Part shown: piece after piece, positions 52,001-61,118 of the stretch | Layout of the letters: each line of letters begins with the position of its first letter | Numbering within the stretch: the first letter of the stretch is position 1 | From: Salisapilia sapeloensis | Lineage: Eukaryota > Oomycota > Peronosporomycetes > Peronosporales > Salisapiliaceae | NCBI GenBank assembly: GCA_023334545.1 | Contig: JAADVB010000047.1 | Coordinates: 29,476 to 93,475, forward strand | Length of the DNA stretch: 64,000 bases | Direction of reading: 5' to 3' | Notes under the pieces: generated by a model | Databases searched by the model: none | The model's input: the letters and a program-made list of their open reading frames with translations, nothing else | Told to the model about the DNA's origin: nothing | Made by a program: the position numbers and the translations under genes

Positions 52001-52523
52001 AGGCGTCTTGGACTCGGTCGTCAAGAGTCCGCGCGCCTCGAAGCAATTTCTTGAAGCACGAGATGAGATGACGAGTCCCCCTGCAGTCCCACCAGCAGCA
52101 TCGCTCCGGAAGAAACTCTTGGAGCAAAGCCGCTTGAAAGGCCTCTTAGCAACCGAGCATGATCACATGAGCGCAGCTATTCTCGTGCGCCATGCATTCA
52201 AAGGCGTCTCCTCTCGCGAACTCGTCGTGCCGATCGACAATGGCGAGTTCGAAGCCATGTGCAGGACTGCAGATATCAAGCATGTGTGCCACCGCATTGG
52301 CATCGATCTAACTGTTCCGGAAGAACGACACTTGACGGTAACACTAGACAAGCACAAGACTGGCTTCGTCTCCTCTCCACAACTACTGCACTACTTTATT
52401 TGGCTCTCGAGGTCCAGCCAGTCTACGGACGAATGTACCCAGCAACCAAACAAGAGCAAGGATATGGCTGATATTAAGGATGAAGCAGTACGTGACAAGA
52501 GCGTTCGGTTCAGTCAGAGCTAA
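49001..52523 (+). CDS. Large EF-hand protein (EFCAB6-like)
   Basis: Four exons (49001-49043, 49113-50172, 50229-50453, 50510-52523) give 1113 residues. EF-hand-type helix-loop-helix units recur along the length: FSLSGDGYLDLKEFQLAMKR, FNMDIGSTGSVKQEEFELAL (loop D-x-G-S-T-G), PYTDSNGCIRLSPLVQAIAD (created by a splice), FPGDQFGKITRGQFRQSLAH, FWKLDALGRGYIENEALYAH, RRADLHGYVTRAELADIFLS and TLDKHKTGFVSSPQLLHYFI. Only a few loops keep the acidic residues for Ca2+, so most hands are structural. Linkers are long and Ser/Arg-rich. Arrangement and size resemble EFCAB6 and related ciliary/nuclear EF-hand proteins. The first intron starts after codon 14; the start is the first ATG of exon 1. Confidence 0.8.
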
Positions 52524-52594
52524 ATTTAGAGTCGAGTGCTTCTACTTTTCAACAAATACACTTTGGCTTTCGTTTTTCTAGCTCACTGTCCTCT

Positions 52595-53053
52595 ATGTCT
52601 CGTAAGAATCTCCCTCGACTCAAGTACCCGCCGTCTCCGGACAAACAGCTCGCGTCGTCCAAGGATGCTCGGAACATGAACCGAGTGACGAGTGGTATCG
52701 CCGGCGCGTTGGAAAGCATGCGGACCAAGATGGAGATACTCGATCGAGAGATCCAGGCCGACGTAAAAGGCAAGAAAGAATACGATGACCAGCTTTTCCG
52801 TTTACGCAAGCGCCGAGCGGACTTGGAAGCGAAATTGAACGAAGGCAAGAGCTGGGTCGCGTCCTTCGACACGATGGTCAAACCACTGGAAGGTAAGTAC
52901 ACGGACATGACAAAAGGCATGGCAGAGCAATATGACGACGCGAAGAAACGGCATGCAGAAGGCATCCAAGTGCTGATTGAGAATTTTGACTACCATCCAG
53001 AGTTTAAACGGTTTAGTGATAGCTTTTCGGCCGTGCCGTTTCGACCAAAGTAA
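52595..53053 (+). CDS. Coiled-coil protein of unknown function
   Basis: Single-exon gene of 152 residues, 71 bp after the EF-hand gene on the same strand. A continuous coiled coil spans about 45-135 (ESMRTKMEILDREIQADVKG; LFRLRKRRADLEAKLNEGKS). The ends are basic and rich in Phe/Pro (FDYHPEFKRF; AVPFRPK). Proteins of this form are common in axonemes, but I could not assign a family. The N-terminus RKNLPRLKYPPSPDKQL may bind microtubules; that is a guess from charge and prolines. Confidence 0.65.
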   Translation: MSRKNLPRLKYPPSPDKQLASSKDARNMNRVTSGIAGALESMRTKMEILDREIQADVKGKKEYDDQLFRLRKRRADLEAKLNEGKSWVASFDTMVKPLEGKYTDMTKGMAEQYDDAKKRHAEGIQVLIENFDYHPEFKRFSDSFSAVPFRPK

Positions 53054-53099
53054 GACAATGCATAGAACGAGGTGGACAAAAAGAGCGTTATTTCGTTAT

Positions 53100-53519
53100 T
53101 TAAGCACTGCGGACGTTGGCACTGCTACGACGAATCCGTTCGTGGTACTCGAGATCGTCCTTGACGTCGAACTTGGTCGCGACGTAGCCCATGAGCATGA
53201 CTGAAGTGGACGCGATGAGGAAGCGAGAGGCGGCAAAGGGTCCCGTGACACGAATAAAGTCCGTGAACTTCCACTTGTCTACATTCGACGGCACTTGATA
53301 CGTCATCAAGTGCGAGAACTGCGACCGAATGATCCGAGCTTGGGCCCAATAAGCTCCGACGCCTGTCACACCACCCGCCGTGAATCCCAGCAGCGTCAGT
53401 GGCGGGTTCTCCTTGTTCTTATAGGACGCTGGTAGAGCGACGGATCGCCCGATGTTGTAGGTGACATACCCAGTCGTCCCTCCGACGATCACGACGCCGA
53501 CGATGATCGCAGGAAGCAT
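53100..53519 (-). CDS. Small membrane protein, possibly mitochondrial
   Basis: Single-exon gene of 139 residues with three hydrophobic segments: about 3-20 (PAIIVGVVIVGGTTGYVTY), 42-60 (LLGFTAGGVTGVGAYW) and 97-115 (FLIASTSVMLMGYVATKF). The segments contain Gly-rich GxxxG-type patterns. No cleavable signal. The family is not recognised; a mitochondrial inner-membrane or organelle protein is plausible from size and composition. Converges with the coiled-coil gene, 46 bp between stops. Confidence 0.6.
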   Translation of the reverse strand: MLPAIIVGVVIVGGTTGYVTYNIGRSVALPASYKNKENPPLTLLGFTAGGVTGVGAYWAQARIIRSQFSHLMTYQVPSNVDKWKFTDFIRVTGPFAASRFLIASTSVMLMGYVATKFDVKDDLEYHERIRRSSANVRSA

Positions 53520-53807
53520 CCTAGTCTACTCAATCGATCAAAAATGAAGTCATACGAGTTTATTTTCTCCACCAACTGCCACTCATAATCGGTGTCAATA
53601 GAAGCGTCTGTCCCATGAGGAGTGATGGTCGTGACTGCGTCAACCTCGGAGGTGTCGTACTTACCCGAGAAGCGACATAACAGTGGAAAACTCCTGACAT
53701 GCGCCTACTAAAACCGGACAGCTCGTGACACCCATCATACTGCAGCTACTTTATCGAGAACGAGCCTACCAGTCAACAAATTCATAGCTAGTGCAGGTAG
53801 CAAGAGG

Positions 53808-55097
53808 ATGGATACATTCTCGGCGTCCATTGGTGTCAAATCGAGCTTGCTCGTCGAGCCGAGCGAAGAGCTCCGTGTCTATCTCGTCGGCGATCATGCG
53901 GAGGCATTCATGAAGCTATCGAACGTCTCGAGCGACCACCACGTCCTGTATAAAATTCGCACGACCAACGTCGACATGTTCCTTGTCAACCCACCACAAG
54001 GTACATACAAAATCTAGGCTTACATGTCTATAAACAGCAGCATGACATGTATTGGACTGGTGATAGGAGTACTACCACCAGGCTCTTCAATGCAAGTAGC
54101 AATCGACATAGCCACGAACGACGCGATTCGACTCCAGTCGATCCCTCGATCCGAACGAACGACAGAGCGCTTCTCCGTCCAAAGCGTGGACATTCCGGAC
54201 GACATGCGTGGCGTGCAAGAGTGTCTCCAGAACCCTTCCATCGACAACTTTTACCGTCTCTGGCGCCATATTCCCAAAGAAATCGTCGGGAGCTGCAAAC
54301 TGTCCATCGCTTTTGAAGACGACGATCCGCAGTCCAGATATCATCGCCGGCAGTCGTCGCTCCACGAACCGTCCCGTCGAGCCTCAAGCAACCAAAGCCA
54401 GTGCTTCCAGTCCACGAGGACGTTTTCACTGTCGCAGCTGTCTCGCCACTCGTCCGGCTCTCGCTCGGACGATACACGTAGATATAATGAAACTAGTAGC
54501 AACCTTGTTCCTCGAGCACGACCGCAGTGCTTTCTTCAGCCTTCCGACGCCCTTACCTTTCGATATGTCGGTAACGTCGCTGCCGTAGACGCGACCACCT
54601 TTTGCATCTACAACACCTCTCAATACACGTGCGTCGCGTATAAAGTCAAGACAACCAACCAGAGTGGGTACCTGGTCAAGCCGAATCGAGGCCTGATTCG
54701 AGCTCAAGGCAGCCAAACCGTCAACTGCTTCCTCTGCGACAGAGACAGCGACACTGATTTGACGCACATGGACGTTGCTCGAGCTCAGCAGCGAGAGGCG
54801 AACGACAGATTTCTCATCGAAATGCTGCACTTGGATCCGGTCCAGTACCAGCAGCTGCTGTCGATGGAGGAGCATCAAGGTCGGAAGGAGATCGGTCGAC
54901 TCTTCGTGGACATGCAGGAGGGAGAAAGGGAGAGAGTAGTCTTGCGATGTCGATTCATCCAAGTCGAAGGACAGTCTGATGGGACAAATACTAGACACAG
55001 TGGCCCCGTGCAGCCGAATAGGTCGACGAAGCGTTCTAGTAGACACGTAGAGCATGCTGCTCGACCTTCGGCATCCGATGGAGGATATAGTATATAG
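53808..55097 (+). CDS. Protein with two MSP (VAP-like) domains
   Basis: Two exons (53808-54000, 54067-55097), 407 residues, joined over a 66-nt intron. The first MSP domain (about 12-115) reads SLLVEPSEELRVYL, FMKLSNVSSDHHVLYKIRTT and, after the splice, NPPQGVLPPGSSMQVAI. A Ser/Arg-rich linker follows. The second domain (about 185-330) reads CFLQPSDALTFRY, YNTSQYTCVAYKVKTTNQSGY, VKPNRGLIRAQGSQTV. VAP-type MSP domains bind FFAT motifs at ER contact sites; the Lys/Thr in KTTN is conserved. No C-terminal membrane anchor is seen, so it is closer to MOSPD or sperm-type soluble members. The C-terminus is basic. Confidence 0.85.
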
Positions 55098-55119
55098 TAT
55101 GTAGTATATAGTATTTAGA
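55082..55119. repeat. Short TATAGTA-type tandem repeat
   Basis: About five imperfect copies of a 7-9 bp unit (tatagta / tatgtagta) overlap the last codons and stop of the MSP-domain gene and the start of its 3' region. The repeat contains the stop codon TAG several times, so small slippages should not extend the protein much. Confidence 0.6.
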
Positions 55120-55192
55120 GCTAGCTGCAGGAAAGATACTTTCTAAAGATACGCGACGCTTCATTTGACATTCTTGTCCGACTTAATACGTT

Positions 55193-56344
55193 ATGCTTCT
55201 CCTGCCGGCACTAGTCGATTCCCATCCACTGCTGCTGCGTATAGATCCTGATCATGATGCGTGGGATCAAGTCCAGTCCTTCTGTGCAGTGTCTAGCATC
55301 CAGATGATCCGCTGTAGAGGCCTCATAGCTGCACTGGACGACGTAGTGGATATACAGACCAAGTGCCGACATGATACAGCTGAAAGACTTCCAGGCTTTC
55401 TAGTTGGGAACCTCGATGCGGTAGACGATGATAGACCGTTTACTTGGATGCCTGGGACTACAGCAGAGATGGCAAAAGATTTGTGTCGGCATGTCGGAGC
55501 TGATGACGATGCATGCATTGGAGTAGTAGCGAAAGTATTAGACAGCAGTGTGGACTGGATGCAGTCGCTGCCAGAGTGCACCAGTGCTAACATATTACCT
55601 GGATCCCGAAGAGCAAAGCAGATTGCGGAAGTGGAGGACTTGATTACTGACATCCTGCGTGGACGTATCCGAGAGAAAGAGCCCAACCGCTTCGACGATA
55701 CTTATCCTGAAGATGCTGTTGCAGTCAACGCATCAAGTGCCATGGGTTATGGTCGTGCATTGAGCGATACGAAGACAGTGGATGCGATACAAGAAGCGGG
55801 CAATCAGGATACTACAGCAGCTACCATGAACACTGTCGTTTTGGGAACAACGCTCGTGATCGTATTCGGTTTACTACTGCTGACACGAACTGCTCTAAGC
55901 TGGTTGGGTGAAAAAGGTATCAAGTGGAGACTGCAATGGCAAGATCCAAAGAGCGTGATGGTGGAGAAGACCATGTCACTCTCCTCTGCCTGGACAAAGC
56001 GTGGCTGTGATGAGATACATCACGATTTCCCCTCTACCAAAGAAGAGCAAGATCACCTGAGTTGTGGAAATCGATCTAGTCTAATTGCGAGGCCTACTTT
56101 AGGACCAAGTAATGAGACGACGGAAATTGGTTCCTTCCTAGCAAAGCCTACCAAAATGAGCTTCGGAGCTGCGGCGACAGTTCTGCAGATTTCACATGGT
56201 CATATGGCGCTAGAGTGGATGCATGATAAGGCTTTTTGTAAGCCAACTATGAGAAAAGAAGCGACAAGGTCAACATTTCTACTGAGAAAACTTCAAAAAC
56301 GAGAACGAGGGGAACAAAGCGACCGATGTGAAGAGCTACCGTGA
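55193..56344 (+). CDS. Unknown single-pass membrane protein
   Basis: Intronless open frame of 383 residues. I do not recognise it. It starts hydrophobic (MLLLPALVDSHPLLLRI), possibly a signal, then has an extended part with Cys residues (about 30-150, SIQMIRC, DDDACIGVV, SLPECTS), a single strong membrane segment at about 212-235 (MNTVVLGTTLVIVFGLLLLT), and a basic cytosolic tail ending in KLQKRERGEQSD. The layout is that of a type I membrane or secreted-anchored protein. Codon use is more A/T-ending than neighbouring genes, and no introns are present. It could be lineage-specific. Confidence 0.6.
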   Translation: MLLLPALVDSHPLLLRIDPDHDAWDQVQSFCAVSSIQMIRCRGLIAALDDVVDIQTKCRHDTAERLPGFLVGNLDAVDDDRPFTWMPGTTAEMAKDLCRHVGADDDACIGVVAKVLDSSVDWMQSLPECTSANILPGSRRAKQIAEVEDLITDILRGRIREKEPNRFDDTYPEDAVAVNASSAMGYGRALSDTKTVDAIQEAGNQDTTAATMNTVVLGTTLVIVFGLLLLTRTALSWLGEKGIKWRLQWQDPKSVMVEKTMSLSSAWTKRGCDEIHHDFPSTKEEQDHLSCGNRSSLIARPTLGPSNETTEIGSFLAKPTKMSFGAAATVLQISHGHMALEWMHDKAFCKPTMRKEATRSTFLLRKLQKRERGEQSDRCEELP

Positions 56345-56555
56345 GCGATTGCATTTCAATGAGGAAAGTAGCTGCCGCTGTGAAGTTCCTGGTCAATCCA
56401 AATTTCAATTCGCTTTCTATTTAATTAGGTTTGTATCTATTAAGATTGAAAGTAGAAAAAGATCGACGAATACTCCCGAGTACTACAAATTACGAAAGTA
56501 TTACTATACAAGTTTTGTACTTTATATATGATATAAGCTACTATATTTTCAAGAA
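56345..56555. other. A+T-rich spacer upstream of tRNA copy 1
   Basis: A 211 bp A+T-rich region between the membrane protein gene and the first initiator tRNA. It contains TATATATGATATAAGCTA just upstream of the tRNA, a sequence with partial similarity to that upstream of tRNA copy 2. Confidence 0.4.
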
Positions 56556-56627
56556 AGCACTTTGGCGCAGGGGAAGCGTGTTGGGCTCATAACCCAAAGG
56601 TCGGTGGATCGAAACCACCAAGTGCTA
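56556..56627 (+). tRNA. Initiator tRNA-Met (CAT), copy 1
   Basis: A 72-nt intronless tRNA. Acceptor stem AGCACTT/AAGTGCT with the A1:U72 pair; D arm around GGCGCAGGGGAAGCGT; anticodon arm TTGGG-CTCATAA-CCCAA, anticodon CAT; T arm GGTGG-ATCGAAA-CCACC. The A at position 54 in the T loop (ATCGAAA instead of TTCGAAA) together with A1:U72 is diagnostic of eukaryotic initiator tRNA. A run of T (CTTTTTT) right after the gene is a Pol III terminator. Confidence 0.97.
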
Positions 56628-57193
56628 CTTTTTTCATGCTAATAAGGGATGAAATTTTGCCTTCTACCCAACAAGACTGAGTAGCTCAGCGTGTCTACTG
56701 CTCTCCTAAGACTTTTCAGTCGAAAAGTAACTTTTTAATGCTTACTTGTCTGGTATTGATTGCTGTTTAAACGATACGGCATCTACTCATAATCAGTTTG
56801 ACCAGCTACTACGTTGACTGCTGCATGCCTGTCAAGGCGTACGTGCGATAGGATAGAACACAGATAGCTTATTTTGCTTTTCAATCAGTACATGGTGAAA
56901 CTGTGCTATCCAGTACAGCGACGTCACTTGATGGATATTTATTGAAAGAAAATCTCTGCATGAACTGTGAGTCGCCCGAAGCAAAGCTCATAGCACGCAC
57001 TAGATCGGCATGCATGAAGGCTATATGCCGCTTGCAGCAATGGTGAGTACAAGAGTATAAATTCGTCAATAAAATATACAAATTTGTTTAGATCAAACTA
57101 AGTAGGAATAGTGATCACACTGAGGCGCGTGCGTGCAGTTGGCTTCGGGGCGAAATAAATCTAAAATTTCATCCCTAATTAGCATGAAAAAAG
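56628..57193. other. Spacer between inverted tRNA genes
   Basis: 566 bp between the two tRNA 3' ends. Both ends carry the same sequence flanking each tRNA: CTTTTTTCATGCTAAT followed by A/T then AGGGATGAAATTTT. No open frame longer than about 65 codons. A tRNA-like stretch near 56670-56730 lacks a B box. Confidence 0.6.
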
Positions 57194-57265
57194 TAGCACT
57201 TGGTGGTTTCGATCCACCGACCTTTGGGTTATGAGCCCAACACGCTTCCCCTGCGCCAAAGTGCT
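57194..57265 (-). tRNA. Initiator tRNA-Met (CAT), copy 2
   Basis: Identical in all 72 positions that I compared to copy 1, on the opposite strand. Same acceptor stem, CAT anticodon, and ATCGAAA T loop. The 3' flank again has CTTTTTT as terminator. Together with copy 1 it forms an inverted repeat with arms of roughly 110 bp. Confidence 0.97.
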
Positions 57266-57728
57266 TTGTTGATTGTATGATAGCTTATATAGTATATAAA
57301 AATTACAATTTGTATAACAGATACTTGGATCCTGTCTTCTCGTGATACTAGGTGGTCATTGTAGCTGACCAGCTACAATGACCATAAATATCTACACAGG
57401 CGAATAGCCAAAGTACTTGATGCAAGTCTTCAAATATTTACACTTTAATCCCAATCCTAGTACGTACTGTGCACTGCAAATACCGAACTAGACGTTGCTA
57501 TCTTGAAGCATGGTCAGCCTATTTTAAGCTACCTCGTGCTGCTGTTGCTTAGAAAGTAGAGCGTAGGGAATGGTAGGAATAGAAGCAGTGGAAATTGAAA
57601 CGGCCTCGTATTTATTCTTAAACGCATACTTGATCAGTGAAGAGACGGCCAAAAGACTCAAAAACTACCTTGTACACGCTGCGTGCACGAGTTAGACGTG
57701 CTGGATCTAGTGCTCTTCGTAGCAAGCG
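57266..57728. promoter_or_regulatory. Spacer upstream of the Ca2+-ATPase gene
   Basis: A 463 bp region between tRNA copy 2 and the Ca2+-ATPase start. A perfect 11-bp inverted repeat TAGCTGACCAGCTA-type palindrome lies near 57359-57376 (GTAGCTGACCAGCTAC). It may be a protein-binding site or chance. Nothing else recognised. Confidence 0.4.
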
Positions 57729-60700
57729 ATGATACATACGGAACAGCCTAGCAATGGGCAGTTTAAATTGACAACAGCAGACCTTATTCGGCTCATCGAA
57801 ACGCCGACAGAGCACCATGGGGAACAGTTGGCGAAACTCGGAGGGCTTGAAGGAGTCGCCTCCGCTCTCTGCGTCGATCCTCGCAAAGGCCTCGACTCGA
57901 ACAACACGAGCGATCTTAGACTACGTGAGACGACGTTCGGTTCCAACTACATCCCTCCGCCCAAGCCGAAGGGGTTACTGGAGCTCATGTGGGAGGCTTT
58001 CCAGGACCTCACGATCATCGTCCTGACGGTGTCCGGTCTCCTGTCGATGATATTGGCGCTGACGGTCGGCCACGACAAGAAGGAGGCGCTCGAAGGTGCG
58101 TGTATCATCTTTGCCGTGTTCGTCGTGACCTTCGTGACGGCCTTCAACGACTGGCAAAAGGATCGTCAGTTCCAGGCCCTGAACGCCGTCAAGGAAGACG
58201 AGAAGATTAAGGTCATCCGGAACGGAGAGCCGGCGGAAGTGAGCAAGTTTGGCATTGTCGTGGGAGACGTCGTCCGCGTGGACTTGGGCGACATTATTCC
58301 GGCTGACGGGGTCGTGTTTGATGAGAAGGAGCTCAAGCTGGACGAGAGCGCCATGACGGGCGAGTCGGACTTGATGACCAAGAACAAGGAATTTCCATTT
58401 CTGCTGTCCGGTACGAAGGTCATGGAGGGTCTTGGGAAGATGGTCGTCGTGTGCGTCGGCCAGAACTCCCAGGCAGGCATCATCAAGAAACTGATACTGG
58501 GCAAGCAAGGCGAGAAGGACGCTCCGAAGGCCCCTGCGAAGTCTGCGGCCGTGAAGCCAACGAACGGTGGAGGAAACGAAGCGGAGGGTCCAAAGGCGAA
58601 TGGGACGGTCGAGCAGGAGGAGACGTACGACGACCACGATGGCAAGTCGCCTCTGGAAACCAAACTGGCCAAGCTGACAATCATGATCGGGAAACTCGGA
58701 ACGGTCATCGCGATCCTCGTCTTCATCATCCTCTGCACCACCTTCTCCATCAAGACGTTTGGGAAGGAGGAAAAGGAGTGGGATAACGATTACATCCAGA
58801 CGTACGTGAGCAACTTTATCATGTCTATTACGGTCCTAGTCGTGGCTATTCCAGAGGGACTGCCGCTAGCTGTTACCATCGCTCTCGCCTACTCTGTCAA
58901 GAAGATGCTGGTTGACAACAACCTCGTCCGGCACTTGGACGCGTGTGAGACCATGGGGAGCGCCACAACCATTTGCTCCGACAAGACCGGCACGTTAACA
59001 ACCAACCGGATGACGGTCATGCAAGTGTGGCTCGGCGGAAGCGAGTTCTCGAGCGCCCAGCAGTGCTCGGACGAGATGTCGGAGCGCATGAAGGAGGTCT
59101 TTTGCAACGGCATCGCTGTCAACTCCACCGCCGAGATCTTGCCGCCGAAAGTCGCGGGAGGACAGCCAGAGCACACAGGCAACAAGACCGAATGTGCACT
59201 CCTGCAGTTCGTGCGAGACTGTGGCGTCGAGTACCCTGCCGTCCGGACTTCGACGGAGGTGGCGCACATGCTCACATTCAGCAGTAAGAAGAAACGCATG
59301 TCGGTCGTCGTCCGTCGGTCGCCAACCACGTGCAGAGTCTACACTAAAGGCGCGACGGAGGTCGTGCTAGGTCTCTGCAGCAAGATGAAGCGACTCGACG
59401 GTTCCATCGCGCCACTAGACGACAGCCAGAAGGAGATCATCGGCTCCAGCATCATCGACAAGTACGCTTCTCAAGGTTACCGGACACTCTGCATGTCCTA
59501 CCGAGACCTGGAGCACTCGGCGGAAGAGATCAGTCAGTGGTCCGATGATGACGTGGAACAAGACCTCACGTGCGTCGCGATCGTCGGCATCGAGGATCCC
59601 GTGCGTCCAGAAGTGCCAGAGTCCATCCGGCAGTGCCATCGAGCCGGCATCGTCGTCCGCATGGTCACGGGCGACAACATCATGACGGCTAAGTCGATTG
59701 CTGGCAAGTGCGGCATCCTCTCAGACGGAGAGAACCACCTCGTGATCGAGGGACAGGAGTTCCGGAAGCGAGTGCTTGACGGCAAGGGACAGATCATCCA
59801 GTCCGAGTTCGACAAGATTTGGCCCAACCTCCGCGTCATGGCGCGGTCGTCCCCAAAGGACAAGTACACGCTCGTCACGGGCTTAATGCAGTCCAACCTG
59901 ATGCCGTACGGGCCGCAGATCATCGCTGTTACGGGCGACGGCACGAACGACGCACCAGCGCTCAAGAAAGCCAACGTCGGGTTCGCCATGGGCATCAGCG
60001 GCACTGCCGTGGCGAAAGATGCGTCGGACATTATCTTGATGGATGACAACTTCACGTCCATCGTGAGCGCCATCAAGTGGGGTCGCAACGTGTACGACTC
60101 GATCGCCAAGTTCCTCCAGTTCCAACTGACTGTCAATGTCGTGGCCATCATGATCGTCTTCTGCGGCGCCGTCTTCCTCGGCTACACGCCTCTCACGGCC
60201 ATGCAGCTCTTGTGGGTGAACCTTATCATGGACTCTTTTGCGTCTCTGGCGTTGGCAACGGAAGCCCCGACGCCAGCGCTGCTCGAGCGCCGGCCGTACC
60301 CGAAGACGAAGCCTCTGCTGTCCAAAATGATGACCAAGCACATCCTCGGTCAGAGCCTATACCAGCTCGTGGTCTTGATGGTCCTGACGTTCCTCGACCG
60401 AGAACTCTTCAGCGTCAACGTGGACGCTTGGAAGGCCGAGACGGATGCAGCGAAGAAGGCGGAACTGAACGAACTGATCGACACGGAACAAATGACTATC
60501 GTGTTTAACTCTTTCGTCTGGATGCAGCTCTTCAACGAGCTCAACTGCCGCAAGATCCACGACGAAATCAACATCTTCAGCGGCATCCTGGACAACAGCA
60601 CGTACATCGGCATCTGCATCATCCAGGTGCTCTTCCAAATGCTCATCATCCAGGCCATCGGCGAGTACTTCAATTGCACCGCCTTGTCGTTCGGCCAGTG

Positions 60701-60851
60701 GATGATCTGCGTCGCCCTCGGGTCCATCTCGTTGCCCATCGGCTTTGCGCTGAGACTCCTATCGCCCAAGCGACTTCCGTCGTGGATGGCCGGCATCTGC
60801 CGCGACGCGTACGAAGACGTGTCTCCGAAGAAGGTCGGAGGCCAAGGATGA
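57729..60851 (+). CDS. Plasma-membrane-type Ca2+-transporting P-type ATPase (P2B, PMCA)
   Basis: Intronless gene of 1040 residues. It exports Ca2+ from the cytosol at the cost of ATP. Landmarks: N-terminal LIRLIETPTEHHGEQLAKLG, transmembrane entry LLELMWEAFQDLTIIVLTVS, actuator TGES in SAMTGESDL, the M4 motif PEGLPLAV, phosphorylation site CSDKTGTLTTNRMTV (near residue 418), nucleotide-binding KGATEVVLG, hinge TGDGTNDAPALKKANVGFAMG and the M6 segment NLIMDSFASLALATE. These details (PEGLP, NLIMD) place it with PMCA rather than SERCA. The C-terminus is short (about 20 residues), so the usual calmodulin-binding autoinhibitory tail is lacking; an N-terminal regulatory region, as in plants, is possible but not evident. 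Confidence 0.96.
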   Translation: MIHTEQPSNGQFKLTTADLIRLIETPTEHHGEQLAKLGGLEGVASALCVDPRKGLDSNNTSDLRLRETTFGSNYIPPPKPKGLLELMWEAFQDLTIIVLTVSGLLSMILALTVGHDKKEALEGACIIFAVFVVTFVTAFNDWQKDRQFQALNAVKEDEKIKVIRNGEPAEVSKFGIVVGDVVRVDLGDIIPADGVVFDEKELKLDESAMTGESDLMTKNKEFPFLLSGTKVMEGLGKMVVVCVGQNSQAGIIKKLILGKQGEKDAPKAPAKSAAVKPTNGGGNEAEGPKANGTVEQEETYDDHDGKSPLETKLAKLTIMIGKLGTVIAILVFIILCTTFSIKTFGKEEKEWDNDYIQTYVSNFIMSITVLVVAIPEGLPLAVTIALAYSVKKMLVDNNLVRHLDACETMGSATTICSDKTGTLTTNRMTVMQVWLGGSEFSSAQQCSDEMSERMKEVFCNGIAVNSTAEILPPKVAGGQPEHTGNKTECALLQFVRDCGVEYPAVRTSTEVAHMLTFSSKKKRMSVVVRRSPTTCRVYTKGATEVVLGLCSKMKRLDGSIAPLDDSQKEIIGSSIIDKYASQGYRTLCMSYRDLEHSAEEISQWSDDDVEQDLTCVAIVGIEDPVRPEVPESIRQCHRAGIVVRMVTGDNIMTAKSIAGKCGILSDGENHLVIEGQEFRKRVLDGKGQIIQSEFDKIWPNLRVMARSSPKDKYTLVTGLMQSNLMPYGPQIIAVTGDGTNDAPALKKANVGFAMGISGTAVAKDASDIILMDDNFTSIVSAIKWGRNVYDSIAKFLQFQLTVNVVAIMIVFCGAVFLGYTPLTAMQLLWVNLIMDSFASLALATEAPTPALLERRPYPKTKPLLSKMMTKHILGQSLYQLVVLMVLTFLDRELFSVNVDAWKAETDAAKKAELNELIDTEQMTIVFNSFVWMQLFNELNCRKIHDEINIFSGILDNSTYIGICIIQVLFQMLIIQAIGEYFNCTALSFGQWMICVALGSISLPIGFALRLLSPKRLPSWMAGICRDAYEDVSPKKVGGQG

Positions 60852-61118
60852 GTGTACTAATAAGAGGAGCGTCTGGCGCGAGTGCCCTAGAGCAAGTAGA
60901 TCAGTTTCTTCCATCCTTTCCAATCCAAACTACAGCTTTCCTATACTCTTTCGTATCTAGTCGTGCATCGAAAAGCTCAGGAATCAGATACTTTGATACA
61001 ATTGATACGAAGACCACGTGTGACTCGACTTGAGTATGTCAATTTTGGAAGGTGCTGGAAGCGCCATCGGGAGATTCGAATCATCATTTGCAAATTATCG
61101 TCGTCAGCCAGGTGATTC

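Noticed and set aside
56670-56730. tRNA-like stretch between the initiator tRNAs
   Set aside because: A D-arm-like TAGCTCAG is visible but there is no B box and no pairing acceptor stem.
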